From Mnemiopsis leidyi (lineage: Eukaryota > Ctenophora > Tentaculata > Lobata > Bolinopsidae): a DNA stretch of 64,000 bases. The position numbers were made by a program, and so were the translations under genes. Where the stretch lies: assembly GCA_000226015.1 (NCBI GenBank), contig JH154850.1:115142-179141 (forward strand), read 5' to 3'. This document shows, piece by piece, positions 34,585 to 46,200 of this stretch. Below the pieces are notes generated by a model. That model ran no database searches. It was not told the DNA's origin and worked only from the letters and a program-made list of their open reading frames with translations. Position 1 is the first letter of the stretch. Each line of letters opens with the position of its first letter.

Positions 34585-35230
34585 GGTGTTATAAACTATC
34601 CTATAGTACCTAATGGCATAGATATGTTAATTGTTAGTAAGTAAAGTACCTAATAAAGATGATGTCTTATATTGACACAGAAGTTTGAGAGGGGCATTTG
34701 CAACAAAGATTGGAATCCTCGTTTAAGGGCTTACTGGAACCAATTTACAAAAAATGATGGAGCAGTTGTGTTATTCAACTAAATACTGTTGACACAGATA
34801 ATCAAACAAAATGGTCCTAAATGAAAATACCTAAAATATATTGAAGACGGCATCATTTATCAACTTTTAAACAGTGAAGAGGGTGCCATTTACTGGGGTC
34901 GAGGAAGGTTCTTAAAACTGGGGGGGGGGGGGGGCATTTTTCAGCTGAAAATTTGCCTACAATGCTCCCTCAGCGGCGCTTCGAGCCACCACGTAATGTA
35001 ATCATTATTACTCAAAAATATGGAGCCTGCATAAACTGATATTTCTTTAAGCTTAATGCTCGTGCAGTTGCTTATGAGGCATTTTGACTATAGAACTCAA
35101 CTGTTTTACAAGTTGTGACAATGCTTTTTCACCAGTGGGACTGTGCTGGGTATTCGAAATTTCAGCTTAATTCTAACACAGATATTCTAGCACTGCAGTG
35201 AAATTTCTTTAAGTTTTCATTTGAAGATCT
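34585..35230. other. Upstream region of the NOVA-like gene
   Basis: No coding signal. A 14-base poly-G run is present near 34921-34934. The NOVA-like promoter should be here. Confidence 0.4.
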
Positions 35231-35247
35231 TGAACCAGTTAAATTTT

Positions 35248-36000
35248 TTATGAAAATTTAGGTAGGTATGATTTCTGGCCCATGGTCTGAGCTCCTTTGG
35301 AGAAACCAAGTTGTTCTACAGGATCAGGGCAATAAAAGTTTTTAAATAGTAATAATCTATCAAGGAGAATGCTTGAGAAAAGCTTGCCCATACAGCTAGC
35401 AATGGCACGATAATTGTCAGAGTTGAAGAGACTGCAAGATTTATAAATGGGGGTTATAACACTACATTGGTAGTGTGCCATTGGTATAGACCTGATTCAA
35501 GGGAGTGGTTAAATGTTTTGAGGACAGCCTTAATGCCTAGGGGTGAGATTTTGCAGCATTTCATTACTAATAAAGTCGATTGAGCAGTTCTTGCCATTCT
35601 TCAGGTTACGGAGTGCTTTTGGGAGTGTGGGCCGTGGGGGTGTTTTGTGAGGTCAGGTTGCTAACTAGGTTTGCTATAGAGTGATGAGAAGAATTCGTGG
35701 AAACTTGCTATATCAAATTTGTCAAGAAGGGGACTGGAATCGTTTTCTTGTTTTAGCTGTTTGAATTTTTTCCAGTCAAGAACGTGGCCATCCTCAATGA
35801 CCTTGTTTAGGTTAAAGAGGAAATTGTTCTTCTTTCTGTCGATACGATTGGAATGCTTATTTCGTTGTACAATGTATTCTTTTTAAGGCCTTGTTGCAGT
35901 GACTGTTACCTGGCCGATTTACTAGTCTGCCCAAATTTCTTTTAGAAATTCTGCACTGGAAGTCAAATCACATTTTGTGGGAACTGGAGTGTGGTGGCTT
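35248..36000 (-). pseudogene. Dead LINE reverse-transcriptase fragment
   Basis: The 77-codon frame at 35248-35481 carries reverse-transcriptase motif sequence (ITPIYKSCSLFNSDNYRAIA, with GKLFSSILLDRL and the LGFSKGAQT block), typical of non-LTR elements. The sequence upstream on the same strand, out to about 36000, looks like the preceding part of the same element with many stops. No complete element remains. Confidence 0.7.
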
Positions 36001-36339
36001 TTTGACCTTCAGTGCTGAGTTAGCAGCAGAGTGGAGCAGATCAACTAATTGTTCGTTCAGCAGATTGTTTCCCTCGACTGTATATGGTAAATCACTTAGA
36101 GGGATTTTTTGAATCTTGCTAGAAGTTTTGGAGCTGCTCAGCGCTGAGGTAAATTAGTTAGTGTTGTCCCACCTAAAGCCACAAGGCATCATGGCAAAAT
36201 CTGGCAACGTATATTTAGCTTCAATTTTCAAACGCAGTTATCTTTAGGATGAGTTGGCAATGCAAATGGTCTGAGAAGCATGTAAAGTCTTCAACCTGGA
36301 GTGAGTCAACATGATCCCTTACCTTGTCACACATTGTGA

Positions 36340-37295
36340 CCCGTTATCTCACGTTGACCACGTCGCGTCGCCGCGCGCTTCGCGCGTTGCCTGGGGACCT
36401 CAGGCTAATTGTTGAATTGCTACGGCCACGGAGGGAAATGGAGAGAGAGCCGCGCAACGCCGGCCGGTAATTCGCACGCGCTGGAGGCTGCCGCTTCGCG
36501 GCAGTGGTGCTAAGCAACGTGTAGCAAACCTTACTCAGGAGGAGATAGTAAAATAATCGACATGGTTGGCTCTGGCAAAAGGGCTCTGGCTAGAGCCTAG
36601 CCTAGCAACAAAATCACAAGAATTTTGAAAAATATTGTTGCTTAAAATTTTTAATATTTTTTGCTCTAACCTGAGCCTTCAGCCTTGCTTTGATGTTTAA
36701 CCAAAATCCTTTTGCGTGCGTTGCGAGCCCGCTTAACGGGCGCTGCGCGGCTCTCTTTACGTTTCCCTCCAAGCAGTACAAAAACTGAGGTCCCCAAATA
36801 GCGCGCAATGCCACCAAACTAGTTGGCTTTTTTTAGCTGCATATTAGCTGCTGCGCGCGTCGCGTGTGTCATGTAAGCACCTGGCTAGGTGAACTACGTG
36901 CGCGAAAAGCTTTGCTTCACCTTTACCGGGCGATGCGCGGCTCTCTTTACGTTTCCCTCCGATCGCGAACAAAGCAACAATTGGCCTGAGGTCCCTCAGC
37001 AAATTCACCTTACCAGGTGCTTACGCACGCTACGCGCGCGGCATGGCAGCTATTGTGCCAGAAAACGCTGTGCACAAATAGCGCGCAGCATTTTTGGCAC
37101 TAAATTACCATACAAGCTATACTGCAACTGGTTATAGCTATACAGGTTTAGCAACTCTCAAAAGACCTGCATACGTAACCCAATGACTTGTCGTTGTCGA
37201 GGTGTTACCCGACCCGCGCGCGGCTCGCAGTTTGCTGCTCTAGCTCTCCTGGTTTCGTTAGAACGTTAGACGGATATCATCTCGTCAATGAATCT
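36340..37295. repeat. Cluster of dispersed GC-rich repeats
   Basis: It contains TTGCCTGGGGACCTCAGG, CTGCCGCTTCGCGGCAG, several TAAGCACCTGG-(C/T)TAGGTGAAC blocks and CGCGGCTCTCTTTACGTTTCC copies, also seen at 11.1-11.4 and 12.4-13.2 kb. The last part (37205-37290) is the plus-orientation copy of 12430-12520. It runs directly into the LINE reverse transcriptase that follows. Confidence 0.65.
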
Positions 37296-38120
37296 GAGGC
37301 GGATGTTTTAGGTGTTGTAGAAATTACATTTGATAAAGTAAAACATGAATTGGAGAGTTTAAATTGTTTTAAAAGCTGTGGACCTGATGGAATTCATTCT
37401 AAACTTTTAAAATCTTTAGCTGGTGATACTTCATTTGTTAATGTAGTTGTTAAGTTATTTAGAAAGTGTACTGACAGTGGTAAGCTGCCTCTCATTTGGA
37501 AATCTGCAAATCTCTCGGCACTATTTAAGAGTGGTTCTAAAAGTGATCCTTTAAATTATATACCTGTATCTTTAACATGCATTTTATGCAAAGTTATGAG
37601 AAAGTTTTAAGAGATGACATTTTATATTTTGTTGAACACAAAATAAATCCTCATCAGCATGGGTTTGTTAAAGGCAAATTGTGTCTAAGTAATTTATTAG
37701 AAACCATGGACTGTCTCATGGAACTTATTGAAAATGGTATTCCAGTTGACATATTGTTTTTTGATTTTAAAAAAGCTTTTGATAGGGTTCCTCATTATAG
37801 ATTAATTTTAAAGTTTCAATGCTTAGGAGTTGATGGAAAAGTATTGAATGTCATTCAAGATTTTTTAGTAGGCAGAACTTTTGGAGTATCAGTGCAAGGT
37901 CAATTTTCTTTATTTAAAGAAATTTTATCAGGAATTCCCCAGGGGTCTTAGACGAATATCATATCTTTAACGATTGCAGTACACAGCCTTTAAAAATACT
38001 TAATCAGAACCACTTAGATTCAAGTTTGGGGTTCCTCAAGGCTTATCTTTCTTGGTCCTCTATTATTTCTTCTCTATATTAGTGATATTCTTTATGCTGA
38101 TGTCACTAATATATTTGTTA
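37270..38120 (+). pseudogene. LINE reverse transcriptase, frameshifted
   Basis: Recognisable non-LTR reverse-transcriptase blocks in order: KSCGPDGIHSKLLKSL, IWKSANLSALFKSGSKSDP, then after a frameshift near 37600 INPHQHGFVKGK, FFDFKKAFDRVPH and GIPQGS. A stop follows at 37949-37951. A second, more decayed GVPQG-like block follows near 38030 (GTTCCTCAAGGC), where the LGPLLF motif is broken. The YADD box is not intact. The element is inactive. Confidence 0.85.
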
Positions 38121-39600
38121 CTGGTAGAGGAAGAAGCATAATACTCTCATGCAAATGTAGTCCTGAAAATTGAAATCTGTTAATGACTATAAAACAAGAA
38201 AAACAAGAAATCAAACCTTTTGCATATTAACTTCAGTAAATTGGTCTATTTGCTTTTCCGTCCTGGTAGATATTCCTCTTGTGCCCGTGCTCGCCCATAT
38301 GGCAGTGAAAAATGTCTAAACCTATTTGGTGTTAAACTAACACAAGTTGAAGTAAGTGAGTTTTCTTGGTGTAACAATTGACAATGGATTGTGAATTGTC
38401 CTGGGAATCCCAGCTTCAAAAGCCCAGAGCCAAATATTCTTCTAGTATAGCTGTGATTAAACGTATCATGAAGTTTATTCCAAAATAAAAAGCTTCACGA
38501 CTACCTCTTTAAATCACATTTAAGTTACTGTATAAGTAGTTGGAGTGAAGTTACACCTTATAGATTATCCAAGCTGGTCACTATTCAAAAAAGATGAGTC
38601 CGACTTCTCTTTGGTGAAAAGCTTACATGCAGAATATTTTAATTCACGTGCTCGCACTAGAACTTACACAGAACATATGGCAATGAAAAACTACTCCCTT
38701 GAAAGTTCTAAACCAATTTTTAATGAAGAGAAAATTATCCCAATTATAATTCAAGATACTAAGAGAACATCGACCAACATCGTTATCCTGTTCCAATTAA
38801 GTCATAGACCCTCCAATCATGTTATAATTATATGCCAAACAACCAATGAATTGACTGTGTAGATAAATCATCCATTATATGGAATGTGCTCATAGACAAA
38901 GTACTTGACAAGTGTAACCCCAGTGTAGTTAATATAGTTAACCTGGCTCCAGGGAATACTCTGACTTATCAATTATCCCAATTATAATTTTTATGCACAG
39001 CACACGTTTATTATACTATTCAAGATACTAAGAGAACATCGACCAACATGCAAGGGAAATCTTTGAAAGAGAACACACAAAACCTCTATTTGCCAAACAC
39101 TCGCTTCTGACTGTGCATAACCTTTATTCCTACCACTGCTGCAACGAGCTATTCAAAGTGTTGAAATACAGTACTCCGATTTCGCTTTATGAACTATTTA
39201 GTCTGTCAAAAAGACCCGGTAAAGAAACTCTCCTTATTTCCTCCCTGCCCTCTAATTGCTTTGTCCACCAAGCCAGTAGCCTTTGGAATACCTTTTGGCA
39301 GATGGTTGGCCTATATGAATTCAACATGAACCAATATGCATACAAGAATAAACTAAAAAACAAAATTTTGCTTTTTCAGCAAAAGGGTGATATTAATAAT
39401 TGGAAACCTTTGTTAAACTTTGCAAATTCAACATAAAATCCTTAATAGCAACCAGTAATAATGAGCTGTATTTATTGTTTGCCTGGCACTTTCCTTTGTT
39501 TCTCCGAAAAATTAAAAAAAATTTCTTGACTAACACCCTACCTAGCACAACCTCAAGATGTCTTTGTACAATCTATAATAGTAGGTTTATGGGTATGTAG
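38121..39600 (+). pseudogene. Decayed 3' part of the LINE
   Basis: Scattered short frames (38545-38862, 39113-39436) have a composition like the C-terminal region of LINE ORF2, such as KRPGKETLLISSLP and NCFVHQASSLWNTF. Many stops and a partial internal duplication are present: AAGATACTAAGAGAACATCG occurs at 38754 and 39023. This is the degraded tail of the element at 37270. Confidence 0.6.
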
Positions 39601-40329
39601 AGCTGTTGATAGTTTGAGACTCATCTGACTAGATCGACATGCATAGCAAAAATTTATGATTTCACAATCTTAACTACCATTGAAAATTCATTGCTGTATT
39701 GGGGTTCAAAAAAGGGTCATTGTTAGCCAAAAGCGTAATGGTCCTAAATCTCAGCCTCTTGCAGTGCCTGCTAACATCTGTTGGCAGAACTCCCCAAAAA
39801 ATAGTGTCGATCTTGTCACCAATTAGATTTTTAACTTTTTTAATGATTTATCTTGTTGATTAAAGAGATTTGAATTTAATATTTTGTTTTACTCTGAACA
39901 CCAATCTCAGTTGTTAAAAATCGAGTAAAAGCTATACTACTAGAAAACCAAAATCAGAAGATACCTGGTCGTAATATTGAGTGGCTCCTTCAAAATAATT
40001 GGGGCTGCTAAAATAATAAAATCTGATTGTTGTGCTTACACACCCCTTGCCTATCTACTCCTTCTCCTCAAACAAAAAATTTAAGTGTTTTTATACCCCT
40101 AGTAGTGCTCACATTTTGACTGCTAGGTAAGTATCAAACTTAGTTCTCCAAGTTTTATTATTTTTAGTAAATCTTGTTTTCTCTGAGCGTTTTTAAATAT
40201 AAATAACTTATTTATGAAGAGATATAGATCAAAAGTTTTTATGCGAATTTCTAAGAAATACACTCCTCATCCAAGCTGAAAAAAACTATGTGTTATGTAC
40301 AATGATTCATATAACTCTTTACAATAATA

Positions 40330-41000
40330 GGTAGTGTTCAGAACAAGACTTGCGGCCGCTTTCATTGTGTCAGGCGACCGCTGAATTTCCTGTGTCATGC
40401 CATCGCTTATTGTTATTACAATTCACGGAATGAGGAATAAAAATACGCGACAGGCAACTCGCATTTCGCAAACCACTAACCAGACGTCATTTCGGTCAAT
40501 TTCATTGTTCTGCACGTGTTAAACGCGCGAATTAATGCAGCCGTTCGATGCAAGATTTGAAAACTGCCCGCTGCACGCGCAAAGTTTGAACACAATAGNN
40601 NNNNNNNNNNNCGTGTTACATTCATCTTTCTCTCTAGGTAATCTGTCATTCAAGACAAATTATACTCAATAAAACTTCAGTTTAAAAGAATTTTGATCGT
40701 ATCCCTTGATTGATGGTACATCTTGTTGCGATTTTTGCATTATTAGAACAAATAATTGAGGCAATCATGTAAACATTGCATAATGTGAACTACAATCGTC
40801 GGCCGGAGGCAGTTAAGTCTGTTAACACAGCTATTATTGTATTCGTATACATGATTAAGTTTGATAAAGGAGCGCCCGCGCGCACGAACGTAACGCACAC
40901 ACGACATAAAGCTAGTATACACATTCTCCAACCACCCCCTCGATCGTTAACCCTTAGTAATGCCTTTTTGCGCCTTCGGCGCAAAAAGGCATTTGACGGG
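40330..41000 (+). mobile_element. Repeat family R1, copy 1 (ends in a perfect palindrome)
   Basis: It shares with 54570-55550 the blocks CAGGC(A/G)ACCGCTGAATTTCC, CGTGTTACATTCATCT and AATTTTGATCGTATC(C/T)CTT, and a CTGCCGGAGGCAGTTAA-like block. The end forms a perfect hairpin: a 16-bp stem at 40959-40974 and 40978-40993 with loop TTC. No coding region. Class unknown. Confidence 0.7.
40599..40611. other. Assembly gap (13 N)
   Basis: Thirteen undetermined bases inside repeat copy R1. Confidence 1.
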
Positions 41001-41646
41001 AAATTCAAACAAAAAATCATAGTTAATAGGTAACTTAACCAGATCACCACAGAATCTTAAGCAAGAGAGGCTCTTTGAACAGTGCATAAGCCAACAGCAT
41101 GCACTGTCCTGCAGTGGGGTTTCCTTGCTCCAGAATCTGCATTTTAAAGATTTAAAAAATTTATGATTGTGACTCCAACTAATTGTAAATTGTTTGAAAA
41201 TCTCAATTCGATTATCTGGTCTAAGGCATTTGAGACATATGAACACTGCCTAGAGGGAAAATGATGCCATTTATAAATCTATATCATATAAATTGATTGC
41301 ACTGCAAATAAAATTAACCTTTTGTTTCATTAACCCTTGTTGTTTCATTAATAAAATTGAAAACATTGGATATAATTTATAGATATAATTTTGAAATTTC
41401 ATAGATATAATTTCTTTTTATGATTCAAACAAATTAAAAGTTTTATCAAAAACAGAAAGTCAAAATTTATTGATCACACACTAAAACAATATAAAAAAGC
41501 TCTTGATGCTTTTTTGGACTTCCTCACTTGGGACAGAGTGTCCAGAGAGGGTTCTGCAGGCTCTCTCAATATATTATTGTAAAGTTCTTGATGCTAAGTT
41601 GTACTATTGTATTGTTTTTACAATAGTACTGTTGAAAACTTATTAG

Positions 41647-42095
41647 GGGTCGTTCACATATGACGTCAGCAAATTTTCGGCAATTTTTACCCCCCTCCGT
41701 CATCATTCATCGTCATGACAAAACCCCCCCCCCCTAAATGTCAGAGGTAAATTAACTTAATGACATCATCACAGTCGGAACCCCCCCCCCCCCTACTTCA
41801 TGTCAAAAAACTTGATTATTGGTCTTTAAATTTGCAGTCATTTTTGAAATTTGTCAGTGAAAACACAGTATTTCACCTGATTTCTGAATCAGAGTTTTTA
41901 CTTTAAAATTTTCCTCCGGATTTTGTAAAATTCAAATAAAAATTTTCAAAAGAAATCAAAAATTTTCAAAAAAATATCCTATAAATCCTAAAACTTTTGA
42001 TGACATCATCATTGGCCAAACCCCCTCCCGCCTCGTCATCAATCATCATCATTTGGAAACCCCCCCTAGGTGATGACATCATATGTGAACGACCC
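41647..42095. mobile_element. MITE with GGGTCGTTCACATATGA ends
   Basis: The terminal inverted repeats (GGGTCGTTCACATATGACGTCA and its counterpart ending GTGAACGACCC) are near perfect over about 22 bp. Inside, poly-C runs alternate with TGATGACATCATC-type palindromes. The left end contains a full cyclic-AMP response-element octamer (TGACGTCA). About 450 bp, non-coding. Confidence 0.85.
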
Positions 42096-42617
42096 TTTAA
42101 GGGGAAATTGTATAAAACAGGGGTTTGTGGCAGCTACTTTATTTGACTGTACAGGAACTTAAAGCACCTTATTGGGCATCAATAGCACGAATAAACTTTT
42201 GATTCTAAGTGGAGTATTTTAGGAAATACTAAAAAGGAAAATTTTCCAAGATTTAAAATTTTTTCGAAAATTCATTTTGCACGAATATAACTTGGCCGTT
42301 TCCCATTGACACTTGCTGAAAATTTGCAAGAATTTTATTGATACCTTCATTAAGCATCTGTAAAAGTTTCAAGAAAACTTATCGATGTTGACTTCATGGC
42401 ACCAATCCAAAGTTGCTAAAGCCCAAATATTTTTTATGTTAACTATTATAGAAAACTTGCACAGGCTACTGCACAATGTCAACCACCTTTAAACTTTGCA
42501 CATATGTAGTGGACAGCAAAAGAAAAATTTCTCAAATTTGGCAGAGAAATTGTTACTTTTATTTCAAGTGTCCATAAATATTCCCCCTTTCCTTGGAAAC
42601 AGACTTAACAAAGCATC

Positions 42618-42827
42618 AACATTTTTCTATTACTGTCCTCTACCTGTGTGCAAGGCAGTTTCAAGGCAGTTGACACCCACAATAGCGTGTGCAAGGGAAG
42701 TCAACTTTCATAAGTTTTCTTTAACATTTTTCTATTACTGTTCTCTACCTGTGTGCAAGGCAGTTTCAAGGCAGTTGACACCCATGATAGCGTGTGCAAA
42801 GGAAGTCAACTTTCATAAGTTTTCGTT
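42618..42827 (+). repeat. 105-bp tandem duplication, open in one frame
   Basis: Two copies of a 105-base unit (starting AACATTTTTCTATTACTG) at 42618-42722 and 42723-42827, with the start of a third. Because 105 is divisible by three, a plus-strand frame of 146 codons (42496-42936) stays open across both. The four differences seen include replacement changes, so there is no sign of protein-level constraint. Confidence 0.8.
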
Positions 42828-43273
42828 AACATTTTTAGAGTTGCTTAAATCAAGGTATCAATATAAACTTTGTGCAAATTTTCAACATGATTCAATGAGA
42901 AACGGTTTAGAATCAAAAAATGATTCGTGTGATTGATACCCATATAATAATCTGCCCATATGATAATAAGGGTGCTTTAAATTCAGGTAGTCAAATCTAC
43001 TAGCTAAATTTTGACAATGCCCCCTTAAAACTGTATGTGTTGTCCAAATTATTAGTACTCTGTTAGAAAATATCAAAAAATTTATAATTTATGTCAATAT
43101 TCTTATTTAGATGTTTTGACCTTGGCAAGGGTTGTTTATTTTTACGATGTTTATATCATTTTTCATTGAACTTTTGGATCTTGTAAATTTGTTAAGCGAC
43201 CTTTTCTCAAACAACTTTACTCCAGCCACCAGCAAGTATTTCACAGAAATGCGATTTAACTCCTGTCAGTGAA
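42828..43273. other. Upstream region of the zinc-finger gene
   Basis: AT-rich, no coding signal. An acceptor (TTTACTCCAG) about 48 bases before the chosen ATG may start the first coding exon. Confidence 0.4.
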
Positions 43274-46200
43274 ATGGAAGAAACAACTACTGTTGCCATT
43301 TCTTCAAATCAGGTTTGGCGTCAAACAGATAGAGAAAGGTATCTTATGACTTATCCCAATAAATACCTATCTTTTATTTTTTTAAAACTCATTATTATCT
43401 TCTGCAATTTGCAATAGGAATATCAACAGCAAATTCATGATTTGATTACCCTCAATGGTCAATACCTATATCATCCTTGTCCACAGTGAAAAAGAAAAAT
43501 CAAATTTGTGTGTAGTCTTACCTAAATTACCAAACCATTTGCCATGTTCTAAGTCTAGATAAATCAAATTTTTTTCAAATCGTTATGAAATCAATAAATT
43601 ATTTAATAAAATGGAATTTCACACATCAATACATTAATCAATTTTAAAAAGCTTTTGATGCTTTAAAGGATATTTCAAATCAGATCCACTCTGTAAGAAA
43701 ATAGATGCCCTAATATGAAACATTGTTATTAGGTTTTACCATCTTTGAAACATTTTTATAGTCCGGTGTCATTTAAAAATGGAGGTTCGAGTGAATCAAT
43801 TGCCTAACTTCTGACTTATTCATGACTTCACATTTCAAGGATTTTATAATTTTAAAAACTTCAAATCTAGGACGAATCCGATAGGAATGTTGTGTACTCT
43901 ACTGCTACGCCAAGCGAGAACGTTACATGCATACTCCTCTCAAACAACACTGATGGTCAAGTCGTGCACCAGCTTATCCAACTCCCAACAGGTTATTGTA
44001 ACTTCTTTGTCCAGATTTGTAGATTAAAGGTAAGTTTACTTCTAAGTAAACTCCCTAATAGGGAGTTACCATAATTGTGCGCAACATTCAACAATACTTG
44101 CTGTCTACATCTGGTGATGAGGTTTAAAAAAACTGAACTTGTCGTTCCACTGATTTGTTTCCGTATGGAAGATATCTTTGTTAAGGAAAGATAAAGCATT
44201 TGGAACGCTAGTTGAGGGTCAGCTAAGTCGCACTGAATTGTCATATGTCCATGCTAGCTACTGTATCGCTGACTAAAATATAGCATATAGTATGATATGA
44301 TGATGATAAAATGATTGTTGATTGCAAATGTGTGGGGTATTGTGTATAGTGTATTGATAGGTAAATGTATTTCAAAGTTACCTTGATTAGAGAAGAGTTA
44401 TAATTAATTTCATTTACCTTTAAAAAGGATCTTTCCACGGCAGTAAACTATCATTGTCTGGGTTTGGGACCAGATCCAGTCAGCGTTCAGTGATATTTTA
44501 CCAATCAAAGATTTCCAGAGAAATGTACTATCGTGGTCAGACACTTTGTTGGCATTTTGCCAATTGCTTGATGTATCCTGAAACTCTGGCTGTTCCCATC
44601 CATCTTCAAAAGCAGAGGAGCATTTCCATTCCGTGTTGGTTACAAAAAGAATGTCTCCCCTTTCGTTTTCTAACGATCCTAATATTCCCGCTAAGCCACC
44701 AGTATTTTGACATTTTGTCGCTATCATCCCCAAGTTAGTCGACGTCTCGATTGTTGATTCAATGTTCCAAAGATGAAGGTTTGCTGCTTCTTGTTGTTTT
44801 CCATCAAGGTAAAGCGTCAGAATGTCGTCACAATTGATTCGAAGAGTCAGTGTAGCTGTAATGAAGTAATGCCGTGATTGAATTTACCTACCCTTTTGAA
44901 TTTACCTACCCTAACATTATTGGGTTCTATATTGCCAATTTTCAAATAAAATCTGGCTAATCTTAAATGAGGAAAATGTTCTTTATTTGTGGTTATCCAA
45001 ACCAGAGGTTCACGATTGTATTACCTTGTAAGAACAAATACGTGTTAAATCCCAATCTCAATACAAGTTCGTCCATCATGAGTATATTTAACATGTCACT
45101 GTTTTGTAAATCGTTTTATATTCATGTTATCGTCTACTTTTTAAAAAGTTTTATTACTTTCGTAACTAAACTCAAATCTCCAGATTAGCCAAGAACCAAG
45201 AAAGGGAAACAAAGACTTTGGAAAAATGAAAATACTGGTGGACACAGATCCGGGCACAGACGATTGCCATGCTCTGACTCATTTGCTTAAGCTCAGCAAT
45301 ATAGTTGCCATCACAACCGTTTTTGGAAACACTTCCCAAAACAAGACTGCTCTAAATGCATGTAGGATTTTAGATATGCTTGGTATGAATCACATCCCTG
45401 TTTATAACGGAGCACATTGTAGTCTTCAAACCGCCTACCTGCACGAAGCAGGTGCTCAAACTGCTGTTCATGGTTCAGACGGTATGAATGACGTGCCCGA
45501 AATCATTCCTGTAAACGTTTTTAAAAATCCCGAACCTGACATCTCGGCCCCTGACGCTATCGTCAAGATAGTAAAATCAAATCCAGGTGAAGTAACTCTG
45601 GTCGCCCTTGGACCACTAACAAACATCGCCATAGCAACAAGACTCTGCCCCGAACTTCCCAACCTGATAAAGTCGATCTACATCATGGGATCCTGCTCTA
45701 AGGTTGGCAATGTTACACCGTGGGCCGAGTTTAATTTCCATTGTGACCCCCTGGCAGCCCACCTCACACTCAGACACTTCTGCAACTCTTGTGTAGTTCA
45801 CCTGGTACCATGGGAACCGTGTCTGGAGCAGGAGAACTGTCTGACGATGGAACAGTGGGACTCTATCTTCTTGGAGACTGAAGATTCCCCTGCCAAGTCG
45901 CTCATTCAAGGGACTGCTTTTACAAAATGGTTGTCAAGGAGACGGAAAGAAGGGAAGAGTTACGTTTTTGCTGATCAGCTTGTCTCTCTTATTGTAATTC
46001 ATCCGGAAGCTGGGATAGATTCCGAGCACTACGATACTGCAAACGTTGTGTATGACGAAAACGAAGAAAAATTTGGACTTGCTGAGTATGTCGGAAATCG
46101 AGAACAAGGCTGCACGGAGCATGGGCTTATAGTCTACAAAAAGTTTGATACGGAGTGTTTGATCAAAATGTATAAAAATTCGATGAAAAGTTGAAAAATC

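Larger units (their letters stand above)
39601..41640. other. Repeat-rich region without genes
   Basis: No gene supported. It contains a 13-N gap and one copy of the repeat family also found at 54.5-55.6 kb. The 41240-41340 part shares a short block (ATTGATTGCACTGC-AATCAAATTAA-like) with 12285-12320. Confidence 0.5.

Noticed and set aside
42496-42936. 146-codon plus-strand frame
   Set aside because: Kept open by a 105-bp tandem duplication. The differences between copies include amino-acid changes.
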